A stretch of DNA of 64,000 nt from Agrostemma githago. Lineage: Eukaryota; Streptophyta; Magnoliopsida; Caryophyllales; Caryophyllaceae. How positions within the stretch are numbered: the stretch's first letter is position 1; the number at the start of each line of letters is the position of its first letter. Both the position numbers and the translations under genes were made by a program. The notes below the pieces were generated by a model. It had not been told where the DNA came from, did no database searches, and was given only the letters and a program-made list of their open reading frames with translations. The stretch is from the NCBI GenBank assembly GCA_958450325.1, contig OY288239.1, positions 44,733,811 to 44,797,810 on the forward strand, in the 5' to 3' direction. Of this stretch, positions 41,914 through 53,358 are shown piece by piece.

Positions 41914-43328
41914 ATCCGTTCTCTTTACGTCGAGCCACGACAAGGCGCTTTTCGGGAGGCAACCCGTCTTTTCTTTTCTTTTATTTATTTAATTTTTATC
42001 TTTTTATTTCCCATTATTTTAAAAATAATTTTTATTTTTTTCTAATTAATTTCGTTTTTCTATTTTGTAGGTATGATTCTCGAGTATGAAATCGACGTAA
42101 TTCGATTTTATAATTCAAGTATATATATTTACATTAAAAAAAAAAGCAGTCGATTTTTGGAAACTAAAATTGGCGACCGAGCTATCAATGTCGGAAATTG
42201 AATTAACCCGCACTAAATAGCAGCAGCTATCACAGCATCAACAACCATATTTTGACAGCTAGCTGCGGCCCCACATGCCGCAGGTAGCGGACACGAATCA
42301 GGAACCCAAGTTATGGCCGCTGGGTGGACATCGTCTGGCCGCTGGCAGCAGCATTCTGGCCGTTGGGCGTGGTGAACACTGGCCGCTGGCAGCGGCTGCA
42401 CAACTTCCGCACTACTGTTATTCGCTGATGTTACCGGGAGAATGGTGACGCTGTTGCTGTTTTCGTGGTGGTTCGGTGTTGCTGGTGGTTCGTGCTGCTG
42501 GGTTCCGTTGTCCTGGTAGTCCGTGCTGATTTTGGCTCGGTTTTGGGTGGTGTTGTTGCGGCTGTTGTTGGTTGTTTTTCGTGGTGGCCTGTTTCGTTGT
42601 TGCCGGAAGTTCGATGTTGGTTCAAAGTACTGTTTGCTGCTGTCATACGGTGTTCATGTTGAAGGTGTCGTGATGTTGGTGTTGGTCTGCTGTTGTCAGG
42701 ATGTTTGGCTAACAAGTGCATCAGGTACGTTCTTCTTCCAATTTTTATTTTTATTCATTCCTTATTCTTTAACTTTCCTTCCTTATTCCAATCTTACTTA
42801 CTACAACTTCTCCTTCCCAAAATCCCATCAAAACTCATTCAATTTGACTCAAATTTGTCCCAAATCACTTCTATATTGTTACCCATTACAATTCTTATCT
42901 TTTTAACACATAATTTTACCCCAAAAAGTAAAAAAAATCAAGTTTTCTACCCTTGGATGTCAAAATCCGAGTTTGCTTTTTTTTTTTTTCTGTTTTTTTG
43001 GCTAATTGAGTCGAATTCGATCTTAATCAACGCAAGGAGGACTTTCGTTCATTGTTTCAAATTTTAAGAGGTATAATTTTCATATTCTTCTTCCAATTCC
43101 TTGAAATTTTACCTCTTACCCATTAATTAGTAGCTTGAATTTGGCTTATTCTTGCTCAATTTTGGGTTTTCTTCTCCTCGTGTTATTTGAATCGCTTTGT
43201 GTGATTGATATTTTTGTTGTGATGGTGTGAAAATTTGAGTGATTGATTTGGTGAATTGTGGATTATTTTGAGAAGGAAAAAAATTGAGTGAATTGTGAGT
43301 AAGGATTTTATTGTTCACTACTTGAGAA
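41914..43328. other. H2 spacer between pol and env-like ORF
   Basis: No supported gene. 42210-42420 is relatively GC-rich with repeated GGCCGCTGG/GCAGC words. 42430-42720 is rich in GTTG/GCTG on the plus strand, making long but low-complexity frames on both strands. 42730-43300 is AT-rich. Confidence 0.6.
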
Positions 43329-44736
43329 ATGGGGAGAGCTAAAAGGAAAAATTACTCCACTACCGTTTCTACACCACCACAAAAAAAATCCAAAATTGTC
43401 ACTAAAAAAGCTCAACCCAAACCCGTCCATCCTAAACATATTCCCGTTACCAAACCGTCTTGGTTAACTAAAGCTCAAGACCCAATTTGGGATAGGTTAT
43501 CTAAGAAGGAGATGAGGGAAACTTGATTTTTTTGTCGTTCTACTCTTGAGAAGTTGGGGATGCTTGATGTCATGACCAAGCTAATGAAAAATGTGGGTTT
43601 AGAAGAATTTATGGAGAAGGGAGCTCATACTTATCGTAGGTATACACTTGAGTTCTTTTCCACCATATCAATTTCTAAAAAAAGCACTAAACTTGTACCC
43701 GCAATTAGCTTTAAATTGAATGGTAAAGTTCGTGAGTTAACTTATGAGAAGTTGAGGGAAACTTTTGGTGTTCGGGATATGTGTGAAAAGGAGTATATAT
43801 GTGGGGGTGAGAGAAAGAGGGATTTGGTGGCAAGAGGTTACGGGGCTACTTTTGGGTGGTAAATCCGGTGAGTTGAGTTCGAGTATTCCTAACCCATGTC
43901 TTCGACTTGCTCATCGTTTGATTGTCAACTCATTCCTTTGTAAGGGGGAGCCTAATAAGCTTCCCCACTCTCATTTTGGTTACTTGAGGGCTATGATGCC
44001 GGATGGCGAAGGTGTTCCCGATTGGGTTGCTCTTTTTGTTACATCTAGCATAGCTTTGGGTACTAAAGATGGGGGAATTATAAATGGTGGTGGGTTAGTC
44101 ACTCTCATTATGAATTACTTGAATATTGAGGTGGCGGAGGGGGAGAATCCGTTACTTGATAATTACCTCTTTGATATTCCTTGTTTGATTCACGCTAAGA
44201 TGTTACGACCTCGCATGACGGTAAAAGGGTCTTATTATTATCGTTGGGGGAAGAATCATGGTTCTTATCTACAATCGCCGAGACCCGAGGATGATCCTTT
44301 GGTCTATGGTGAAGTTTCGGAAGATTTCTTTGTTCCCCGAGATCGTGACATTGATGATGATGATGAGGAGGAGGAGGAGGAGGAGGTGGAGGAGGAGGAG
44401 GAGGGAAGTGATGACGATGTCGAGAGTGAGGAAGATGAGAGTGGTGAGGATGGTCAAGTTCGTGAAAAAAGAGTAAGGGTGAAGGAAGGGAGAAGTCGTG
44501 AGAAGAATAAGAGTGTGGATGCTATGGAGGGGGCCAATAGTGAGGTAAAGGTGGATCGAGAAGTTTGGTTTACAAAGATAGATGCTTGGTGTGCCTCTAC
44601 CGATGCTATGATACATGACATGCGTGCACGGTTGGAGGAGACTCATGCCGCTACTTTGGAGACTAGAGACTTGATGAGAACTATGTCTCGTGTTCTCTTA
44701 GCACGGTTCCCGGACGCTCGACCACCATCGTCCTAG
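43329..44736 (+). pseudogene. H2 env-like / Athila ORF1-family ORF (broken)
   Basis: MGRAKRKNYSTTVSTPPQKK starts the frame; TGA at 43524 is in frame, after which YRRYTLEFFSTISISKKSTK, FKLNGKVRELTYEKLRETFG continue. A frameshift near 43830-43860 leads to PNPCLRLAHRLIVNSFLCKG, VALFVTSSIALGTKDGGIIN and GGGLVTLIMNYLNIEV. The Arg/Leu-x-[IV]xNSF and GGxVTxI motifs are shared with the H0 env-like protein, as expected for the ATHILA ORF-1 family. The tail has a long Asp/Glu run (about 44350-44460), a Lys/Arg segment and a helical end (DMRARLEETHAATLETRDLM). Role unproven; the copy is dead. Confidence 0.75.
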
Positions 44737-45411
44737 ATCTTTGCCGAGATTGAGGGTCAAGCTACCACCTCCAAGGAAGATGACACCGGGGATTCCCCCG
44801 ACACTTGATTGCTTGGTATGTTCTTTCTTCTCATTTTCTATGTCTTTTTCTTTAATTTTCCTCACATTGAGGACAATGTGGAGATTAAGCATGGGGAGTG
44901 GAATATACTTGTATATATGTTATTTCATATTTTCAAAAAAAAAACAAAAAAAAGAAGAAGAAAAAAAAGGAACCCGGCTAGGTGAAAACTCGCAAGGGCG
45001 AGCGCCTAGGCAAAAAATGGGTATATGGCCGAGGACGGAGTGAAAATCCGAAAGGACGCTCCGGGTAAAATGAAGAAACGAGAAGCGTGCCATGAGAGTA
45101 GAAGTGAGGAATAAAAGCTAAATCAAAAACCCGCAAGGGCGGGCGGTGTAGGCAAAATGAGGGATTAGGAAAAGAAAGAAATCATTATTTTGATTACTAT
45201 TTTGCTATTTCTCCATGATTCGGGAGTCATACGGAGGTTAGAAGAGTGATTCAGGTTTAGGATCATCTTAAAGTTGGAGTGATAAGTGGATGTCAACTAC
45301 ATGTTTTTATTTGTCAACCGTTTTTCTGTAGTTGGTGTTGTGATTTTTTGTGTGTGAGCGGGCATTGATTGTAGTATGGTCTTGGTGAATAGGTTATTTT
45401 ATTCCTTTGAC
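44737..45411. other. H2 non-coding tail before CACTA1
   Basis: No gene. Contains CCTCACATTGAGGACAATGT and GATTAAGCATGGGGAGTGG, similar in wording to polypurine contexts, an A-rich run (44936-44970) and short inverted words such as CCCGCAAGGGCGGG. Confidence 0.6.
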
Positions 45412-45429
45412 CATTACAAGAGTTATAGT

Positions 45430-45667
45430 CAGTGGCGACTGAGCTTAGCTACTGACATCTGTCGCTAAAAAGAGACGCGCGACTGTCAACAGTCGCTAAG
45501 CGACAGTGGCTACAGTTAGTCGCATCTAGCGACTGATTTCAGTCGCTAAAAAAACGCGCGACTGAAATCAGTCACTAAATTTAGCGACTGAAATCAGTCG
45601 CTATGGCCTCATTTTAGCGACTGATTTCAGTCGCTATGGCCTCATTTTAGCGACTGATTTCAGTCGC
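45430..45667. repeat. CACTA1 left subterminal repeats
   Basis: About ten alternating copies of TTAGCGACTG and CAGTCGCTA in both orientations, plus ACGCGCGACTG variants. The block resumes after the solo LTR at 46414-46566. These are the expected binding sites of the element-encoded DNA-binding protein. Confidence 0.85.
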
Positions 45668-46413
45668 TGATCCGAATGAAGGAGATACCAAAGAATTCAA
45701 TGAAGTAACACTAGCTCCTAATGGACCAAGTCAAGCCACATTAGCACCCCCTACTAGCTTAGTAGTGTGCCTACTTCAAATGGTGAGCTAGCTCGTGTAT
45801 GGACTAATAAAGGAGCAAATAAGTCAAGGTCTTATGAAGGCATTAACTTGGGTTCACACCATGGCTATGTTCACATAGTGTGCACGTCCTCAAGCTTTGT
45901 TGTTGGCTCCTAGTTCACATGGTGCCGCGTCCACATGCTCCTTGTCAAGCTTTGTTTTTATCTCCTAGTTCACATAGGGTTAAGCTTTGTTTTTGTCACC
46001 ATGTAGCTTTGTTTTTGTCACCATGTAGCTTTGTTATTGTCACCCTAACCAGCCGGTTTAAGGGTCATTTTGTAGGCTATATATAGCCATCTCCTTGAAT
46101 GAATAAAACATCCAATATTGAAATCACAAAACTGAGTAAAGCTAAGCTTTCTTTTACGTCCTTGTTGCTTACAAGACAAAGTCTAGAGTTAGTCGCGTTA
46201 CAAGCTCTAAACTCGCTACTTCAATCGCGTGTTTGATTTAGCATCCGCTTTGTTGGAGTATAGGTCTACTTCACTAAGCATACTATCCTTGGTTACGGTT
46301 TATTCATCCTCAAACTATCCTTACAATCTGTTTTGGTTACTTTGTTTACGCTCATTTCAGAATACTAATCATTCTTCACGTTCTTGTTTCAAAGTTCATA
46401 TTAACTCACATCA
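45668..46413 (+). mobile_element. Solo E-family LTR 1 in CACTA1 (746 bp)
   Basis: TGATCCGAATGAAGG...ACTCACATCA with a perfect duplication GTCGC (45663-45667, 46414-46418). It inserted in a subterminal repeat. No primer site follows. Confidence 0.95.
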
Positions 46414-46831
46414 GTCGCTATGGCCTCATTTTAGCGACTGAAATCAGTCGCTAAGAGCGTCAGTTAGCGACTGAAATCAGTCGCTAAATGGTGCGACGTG
46501 GCATCCTACGGCGATTGATTTCAGTCGCTAAATAGAAAATTTAGCTACTGATATCAGTCGCTACCGTGCCAGAAATAGGCCGGTTATATTTATTATTTTT
46601 CTAGCCAAAATCTGCACAATAAAACAAACCAACAACCACAATACATCCCAAACATCATTCCAAACGTTGTTCCAAACGTTACGCAAGCTTCACACTCCAA
46701 AATTGGCAACCAAGTACGCAAACATCGTGAATACACTAAATTAAAAGTATTGTTACAAACTGTTTTTTCAACAAGCATTCAGAAACTACAAATTGTTTTC
46801 ATTCAATCAACTCAGCCAACAGGGAAACTAG

Positions 46832-47548
46832 TGATCCGAATGAAGAAGCTACTAAAGAGTTCAATGAAGTCACATTAGCTGTCCTAGTTCAGCCACTTTA
46901 GCACCTCCTACCAGCTTAGTAGTGTGCCTACTTCAAATGGTAAGCTAGCTCGTATGTGGGACGAGTAAAAGGGCAAATAGTCAAGGTCTTATGAAGGCAT
47001 TAACTTGGCTTCACACTCATTCAAGCATGGGGAGTGCACCGGAGTTAAGAGGATGATTGAGGCTGATTGTGTTCACATAGTGTGCCGCGTCTAAATGCTC
47101 TCTTTAAGCTTTGTTTTTAGCTCCTAAGCTTTGTTATTGTCACCATTGTAACTTTGTTATTATCACCCTTAAACCAGCCTGGTTAAGGGATGCTTTGTAG
47201 GCTATATATAGCCGTCTACTTGAATGAATAAAACGGCATATACACACAAGATTTATACAAAAAAACTGAGTAAAGCATTGCTTTCTTTTACGTCCTTGTT
47301 GCTTACAAGACAAAGTCTAGAGTTAGTCGCGTTACAAGCTCTAAACTCGCTACTTCAATCGCGTGTTTGATTTAGCACCCGCTTTGTTGAAGTATAGGTC
47401 TACTTCACTAAGCATACTATCCCTTGGTTACGGTTCTATCATCCTCACAAAACATCCTTACATTCTGTTTTGTTGCTTTTGTTACGTTCAATTCAGAATA
47501 CTATCAATCTTCACGTTTTTGTTTCAAAGTTCATATTAACTCACATCA
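46832..47548 (+). mobile_element. Solo E-family LTR 2 in CACTA1 (717 bp)
   Basis: Same termini, perfect duplication ACTAG (46827-46831, 47549-47553). It lies in the last codons of the CACTA1 minus-strand gene. Its first bases, read on the minus strand after GCTAGT, supply a TGA stop. Confidence 0.95.
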
Positions 47549-49168
47549 ACTAGCTAACGCACCACTACCACCGTCACCGAAGGGGTCTCTAGGATCCGGG
47601 AATCGGGGAGTGGGGCCGGAGTTGCAGTTATACTGCTGTGTGTTCCTAAGACGCCGTAGCTCTTCCAGAATTTGTAGGTTAACGGACTCCTGCATCTTCT
47701 GCCTCTCATCCTGCTTCTTCAGCCTCTCATCCTGCTCCTTCAGCCTCTCAGCCATAGCCGCCCGTAGCGCCCTCTCCTCTTGGATTTCCGACCTCATCTC
47801 AGCCATTTCGGATGGTACACACTCTGTCGAGGTCGCATGGCCCCCCCGAACATTGGGTGGTGTCCAGTATAGGGAATGAGCGTTCCCCGTACCGTACACC
47901 GCTCCCTTGCGGTATCCCTCCGCGACTCTGAACCAAATCGTGCTCGGGTCCACACCTTCAATCTCGGGCGCTCTAGTGGCCGCCAAATACGATCTCTGAA
48001 AGAAATTGAAGTCATGATTAGGTTGATTGTTTGAAGAAAAAAAAGTAACGAAGTCTTGTGTTTGAAACTTACCCAAGTGTCCATATCCTTCTTCGTGGCG
48101 AATGATCGACCGGTGGCATCGTCCCCCTTACTCTTTGCGTCGAGAAAAAATAGCTGCACAGGAGGAGGGAATTCTCCGGTTTTCTTCTTCACCTGTTGAC
48201 AGTACATGTAGATTTCTCATTTATTTTTATAATGAAAACATTAAATAAGAATCCAATATAAAAATCAAAGGTACGAAAATACTAACTTTCATGGCCCGCT
48301 GGTGCATCAACTGCGACCCACCGTAGTGGGTGCACTCCGCCTCCGCCTCAGGGTCCCCTCCCCGCCTCTTGTTCTTTTTCGCCTGGACGGATCTTTTAAG
48401 GAACTTCGGGTCGGAGCGGGCTGTTTGGAACTGTTGGATGGCGTCACCTACAATTTATACACTTTGAGATCAATAAATGTTTTGAATATATATACAACTT
48501 TCTGTTCAAGTACTAACACCAATTTAGTAATCGAACCTCTAAGGTGTTTCTGTAACTTTTCATCACTCGCCATCTTATACATCATGTCTTTGTGTCTGTC
48601 CTACGCGACATCCATGTATCTGTCTCTCACAGCCACCTCGAGACCATCGTTGTAAAAGTGTTTCAACTGCAAGATAGTTTGTTGTCATTGTATTAGTAAT
48701 CTGTAAACAGTAACAGATAATTAATAAAAATCAGAAATTGGTGTACCTTGAAGTTGGCAAACCACTTCTCCCGTTGCCACAGAGGCAACTTGGTCCAACT
48801 CGTGCAGTAAGTAGTCAAATCATTCATGAAACTGTCCTTGACACCAGTCACCGTCGCACGAGTACGAAACCTACACCAAAGAGTGAAATAAGATGATGTC
48901 TCACAAAAAAAGGAAATACAATGTCTCACCATGTGGACTCGGGGCCAATTATTAGGCGCCCGTCGTCTATGTATCGAAGCCCTTCATCCTGTTGTGGTTG
49001 CGGTTGTTCTGGTTGCTCATTGCCCTGCACCTCCTCCTCGTTCTCCACTTGTTGTTCGTCCTCCCGCCGGTTCTCTTCTTGGTCTTCCTGCTGTTGCCGG
49101 TCCCTGTTCCTGCTGCTGCTCGACCTACCAAACCTCAGCCTGCTCCCCAACGTCATATCTGCAGACAT
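47546..49168 (-). pseudogene. CACTA1 Ptta/En/Spm-type transposase-associated protein
   Basis: Six exons can be traced on the minus strand with GT-AG borders: 49168-48930, 48870-48747, 48666-48537, 48447-48287, 48192-48073, 47995-47546. Motifs in order: GRLIIGPESTW across the first junction, WQREKWFANFK, VAVRDRYMD, ECTHYGGSQ, PPPVQLFFLDAKSKG, then GYRKGAVYGTGNAHSLYWTP, a Glu/Arg/Lys coiled coil (EERALRAAMAERLKEQDERL) and a Gly-rich end. This is the plant Transposase_24 (Ptta/En/Spm) pattern, the TnpA-like partner that binds subterminal repeats. A TAG at 48601-48603 interrupts exon 3. The native end is replaced by a stop from solo LTR 2. Confidence 0.8.
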
Positions 49169-49280
49169 GTAATAGTTGAAAGTTAGAAACTGACATAATA
49201 ATATTGAAATAATCTCAAAAAAAAATATGTAATGCAGATTACTATGTACAAATAATATAACTTACTAAAGCTATACCCTA

Positions 49281-49555
49281 CTAAAAATCATCGTCACTGT
49301 CGCTGTCATCTTCCACTTCCCTACTCGAACCAACGACATCCTCTTCCTCGACGTCATCTTCGTCCTCCTCGTCATTGACCTCTAAATCATTGGTGTCATC
49401 CTCCTCCTCGACCATATCTACCCTCTGACGCGTATTCGGGATGGGTTTTAGCGAACTCAAGAAAACTATTAACACCCTCTAAATATTCCGTTCTGGGACG
49501 TCGTCTCTTATCTAATCTTTCCTCATACATCCATTTTCGTTCCTGTCGCTTCATT
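49281..49555 (-). pseudogene. CACTA1 remnant of TNP2-type transposase N-terminus
   Basis: MKRQERKWMYEERLDKRRRP and YLEGVNSFLEFAKTHPEY match the short transposase-associated domain (WMY..R......F..GV..F..FA...P) at the start of plant CACTA main transposases. A frameshift follows into an Asp/Glu-rich tail ending DSDSDDDF. The catalytic part is deleted. Confidence 0.65.
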
Positions 49556-50139
49556 TTTTTATCTAAAAAAATTGAGACAATAACCACATACAAATTATTT
49601 CCTTTAAAGTAATTTACTAATATATATACACTACTCACATATTCTGTAAAATTCTCAATTTACCTAAACATAGTGCTATTTGCACTCATTCAGTCCATAA
49701 TTACATCACTAAATCGGCATAATTGTATTTCAATTCCAATTTGCTAACACATCAAAACAATCCAATTCATTCAACTACGTAACCGCAAACCCTAATTTTA
49801 TATTAACAATCTACCTATTTCAAATTGGGGAACCTATTGGGCGATTAACATTCTAACTACACTAAATATTCCGACAACTAAAAAACTATCCAACCCAATA
49901 ACTAATTTATTTATATCTATAAAAACATAACTAATTTATTTATATCTATAAAAACAGAAATTAACAAATAATTGAAACTAAATATAGATAGATGTACATA
50001 CCTTAAGGAAAATGAGAGAATTGAAGAAGGAATGAAGAGGAATGGAGGATGGGCGAGTTTAGAGAGAAGTTAGAGAGAAGGAGTGAAATGAGTGAATGAG
50101 CCGGGGGAGGGGGGGGGTGTTCGGCAACTTAAAAAAAAT

Positions 50140-50400
50140 TGACACTTTTAGCGACCGAAATCGGTCGCGCGCCACTATTTTTAGCGACCGATTTCAGTCG
50201 CTAAGGCAAATATTCAGCGACCAATTTAGCGACCGAAATCGGTCGCGCGTCACTTTTTTTAGCGACTGATTTCGGTCGCTAAGGGTAATTTTTTTTTTAA
50301 AATCCGTCTCCTCGTTCAGCGACTAATATTGGTCGCGCGTTGAACTTTCAATCGCTAAACTAGCCACTGAATTTCTCAGTCGCGCGTGGATGGTAGCTAG
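50140..50400. repeat. CACTA1 right subterminal repeats
   Basis: Copies of TTTAGCGACCGAAATCGGTC and its variants, ending next to the TIR. Confidence 0.85.
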
Positions 50401-50567
50401 ATGAACTATTTCTTGTAGTGCATATATATTTTTTGAGGGATGTTATAAGGAGGGGGTGTGAGAGTCGAGAGTAGTTGTTGGTTGTATCAAGCTACCCACG
50501 CTTCGCTGTATAGACCTTGTGGAGGATCGTTATTTTGATTTAGTTTACTCGAGGCCGAGTAAAGGTC

Positions 50568-50579
50568 TAAGCGTGGGGA
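50568..50579 (+). other. H2 polypurine tract
   Basis: TAAGCGTGGGGA precedes the 3' LTR start TGTTTGATTAG and follows the Athila phrase TTACTCGAGGCCGAGTAAAG. Confidence 0.65.
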
Positions 50580-51399
50580 TGTTTGATTAGTCTAGTTTAT
50601 TAGGTGCTAATAAGGGTCATTTAGTTGACTATTTTGTAGTTTTAGGTGTGTTTTGAAGGATTTTGGTGGATATGTCCAAATTGCTGGGTTAATATAATAA
50701 AATGTGTAATTAGGTGGATTAAAGGGTGAAAAGTAATATGGGTTGTAATTGAAATGTTTATTGGGTTAAAGTGTCAACAATCTATTGGAAGTGAAGACAA
50801 ATCAAGCCCAAAGTTAAAGTGGAAGGCCAGACCAAGCGGAAGAAAGAAGTGGAGGATTTCTAAGATCCGCTGCCAGCGGAATTTCTTGCCAGCGGATTTA
50901 AAAAAATCCGCTGCCAGCGTCAGAAATTTGTGCATAGGATTCTTTATTGGATTCTTTTTCGCATGATTTAAGTTGACAATATCGTAAGGGTTGTTTGAGT
51001 ATGCTTCTCATATCTTATAACTATTAATAAGTGGAATTAGAAGTCGATTAAACTTCATAGCAAAGTATTCTAATATAAATTGTAAAGTAGACGAGTCAAT
51101 GATCAATTCGTTAAACTTGATGGTGGATATTGCTTGGTCCAAGTATTTTTCTCATATTTGTTACATCGTTTATTCATATTAGTTTATTTTATTTTGTTAA
51201 TTTATTTCATTAGTTTATTAGACTTAGAAACAACATACCTAAATCCCCCCATTTTGGTTACTAATTTATATAGATTTACACACACTTAAAACAACATAGT
51301 AACCTTCCTTGTGGGTTCGACCCCTACTTGCCCTTACAATTTGTTTGAGTTAGTAGTGGATAAAAATTGTAATTTGGAGGCTCACGACAAGCCTAGCCA
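50580..51399 (+). repeat. H2 3' LTR (about 820 bp)
   Basis: Begins TGTTTGATTAGTC. It contains GC-rich palindromes at 50866-50913, and CTTGTGGGTTCGACCCCTAC near its end, the same LTR-end phrase type as H1. The end is placed near CTAGCCA before LTR-B homology resumes; exact border uncertain. The 70-codon frame at 50754-50966 spans the palindromes and is not supported. Confidence 0.65.
50866..50913. repeat. GC-rich palindromes in H2 LTR
   Basis: TCCGCTG-C-CAGCGGA (50866-50880), then CAGCGGATTT and AAATCCGCTG arms (about 50891-50914). Located about 290 bp into the LTR. Confidence 0.85.
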
Positions 51400-52489
51400 T
51401 AATATATGATTATATTCTGTAAAAATGAAGTTTTTGATGATTTTTAATAATTTAGTATTTTTCTGATATTTTAGTTATCGATTATTGAATTATTACCGTT
51501 TACAAACAAAAAATGATTAAAACCCGATTTTTAGTTCTAGTACTTAAACATTTTATTTTAATCTTATTTTTGACATGGTGAAACTTTCTGAAGAAATAGA
51601 ATATTCTGAATTTCTTTATAATTTTTTGGAATTGCTAAGTGGATGAATTAGTTAATCACTTTAAATCATCGTTTATCGATAAAACCGCGTTTGTCGTTTA
51701 AATTCTCGATTTCTGGTCCTATGATTAAATCTGGAAAGAAAATATGATTCTGATGATTTCATAATAAAATGTAATTTTATGATTTTTAATGATTTAATAA
51801 AATGTTAGGAACGATAAGTTTTATTAATGGAATTGTTAATTGTGAAAACGAGTTTAAAAGACGGTTTTAACGGGATTTATTAAATCTGGAATATTTTGGA
51901 AATCTGGAAAAATAGTATTTTCTGGAAAATCATGATTTTTAAGTTTAATAATAATTTTTTGATATTAATACAATCGTTTTTTAATTACTATTTTTATTGA
52001 TCGTTATTGTCGAGATTAGACGATTAACGAGAAAACCCTTTAAAAACCAAGTCTAACTATTCTGGAATATTTTAGCTATTTTAAGTAATTTTTGTACTAT
52101 TTATTAAAGTCTTTAATTAATAGTAACGATTTTTGGACAAAATTACGATTTATGGTTAAAATGTTTCGTCTTACCTAAAAAATTTTTTTTTTCCAGCAAT
52201 TTTGAAAAAATTTAAATCTGAAACTTTAAGAGTTAAATCATCCCTTAACATACTCTAAATATATTCATTGGTTTAATTAAATAAAAGTTGTTAAAAGATT
52301 TAATTTAACATTTGCTGTAAAATCCTATTTATAATCGTATTGTCGAAACTAATAATAATTAGGGAATTTTAGGTTTGTAACTTTTGAAAACACCCTTATT
52401 AGTAGTATTAAAATGCTTAAGACATTTTTAATCATTTTATAACACTTGTACGATATTTTAATAATGTCATAAACCCGATTGTTCTCATT
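51400..52489 (+). mobile_element. LTR-B fragment hosting H2 and CACTA2
   Basis: TTATCGATTATTGAATTATT, TTAATAATAATTTTTTGATA and ATTACTATTTTTATTGATCG match the minus-strand LTR-B copy at 3430-5308 in order. The left side is lost at H2 and the right side is cut by CACTA2 at 52490. Confidence 0.65.
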
Positions 52490-52499
52490 CACTACAAGA

Positions 52500-52850
52500 A
52501 TAGATGTCCCGGGCGTCCATCCAGTGGCTTCCGTCAGTGGACGCTGTACGGGTCCGGGCGTCCGCAAACAGACGCCAGGAAGTGGATGCCACGACCGGTC
52601 ACCCATTTCCAGTCCGGGCGTCTACTGTTGGACGCCAAGCATATGGCGTATGACAGTGGACGCCAGTTATCCCTGGATGACGTCCACAGTCAGATGCCAT
52701 ATGCTTTAAGTTGGCATCCGACTGTGGACGCCATCCAGGGATAATTGGCGTCCACAGTCAGACGACATGTCCCCTAAATGCTGCCAGTTTTTTTATCGAT
52801 TTTAGTTTCCCCTGGCGTCTGTCATGGCGTCCGTTATTGGACGCCATTTC
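52500..52850. repeat. CACTA2 left subterminal repeats
   Basis: At least ten copies of GGCGTCCAC/GTGGACGCC, often as GGCGTCCA(C/A)TGTCNGACGCCA. A perfect inverted segment joins 52650-52700 and 52705-52760 (CAGTTATCCCTGGATG against CATCCAGGGATAATTG). Confidence 0.85.
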
Positions 52851-53358
52851 TGCTGTTGCATGACCGTAAACATGCGTTCAATGTCTACCCAAAACCTGCA
52901 CAATAAACCACATCCACAACTCTCAACCAACCACAACTGTCGACCATCCACAATACCACAACCTCATTCACTCTCAATCAACCAAAACACTTCATCTCTC
53001 AACACATTTATGCTGAAAAATCATTCATATAAAAAAAATTTAACATACGGTTTGAAGGTACATAAATCTAAACTAGTTCGAAGATACATAATCCATAAAT
53101 CCAGTTACAACAACAACAACAAAAAACAATCAGCTAACTAAGAAGCTAGCTGAAGCCCCAGAGTTACCGCCATCCCCGTTAAAAGGGTCTCTGTCGTCTG
53201 GAGGGGATGGGGGACGACCTTGGTTGCATTTGTTAAATATGGCTTGGAACATGGCCATTTGTTCCTGCATTTTCTTTATGTGCTCCGCATGTTCCTTCAG
53301 TTGCTGCTGCTGCTGTGTCAGATGCTCCTTCATTTTCTCCTTTTCCGGGTTGGGCCGC

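Larger units (their letters stand above)
45412..50420 (-). mobile_element. CACTA1: decayed CACTA (En/Spm) transposon
   Basis: The right end reads TTCTTGTAGTG (50410-50420) and the left end CATTACAAGAG (45412), a one-base variant of CACTACAAGAA. Subterminal regions are packed with AGCGACTGAAATCAGTCGCT-type motifs (45430-45670, 46414-46566, 50140-50395). A minus-strand gene of the plant Ptta/En/Spm type and a remnant of the main transposase N-terminus lie inside. Flanking triplets GAC and CAT do not match, so the 3-bp duplication has decayed. Two E-family solo LTRs are inserted. Confidence 0.85.
41648..51399 (+). mobile_element. H2: Athila-like LTR retrotransposon, 3' half
   Basis: Contains the C-terminal end of integrase, a long spacer, a broken env-like ORF, a non-coding tail interrupted by CACTA1 (45412-50420), the polypurine tract near 50568-50579 and a 3' LTR of about 820 bp. 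Its 5' half and 5' LTR are missing, replaced by E4/E3/H1 sequence. LTR right border is approximate. Confidence 0.75.

Noticed and set aside
42431..42721. Overlapping 65-127 codon frames on both strands
   Set aside because: GTTG/CAAC-rich low-complexity DNA gives long frames in several phases; no domain.
48921..49186. Plus-strand Ser/Cys-rich and Leu-rich frames
   Set aside because: Shadows of exon 1 of the CACTA1 gene, which is supported on the minus strand by splice sites and by parallel structure in CACTA2.
27404..51399. H1 and H2 as one single Athila element
   Set aside because: The 5' LTR (about 1.4 kb without E1) and the 3' LTR (about 0.82 kb) differ in sequence beyond the first bases, and the junction carries a duplication-less LTR; two elements fused by recombination fits better.
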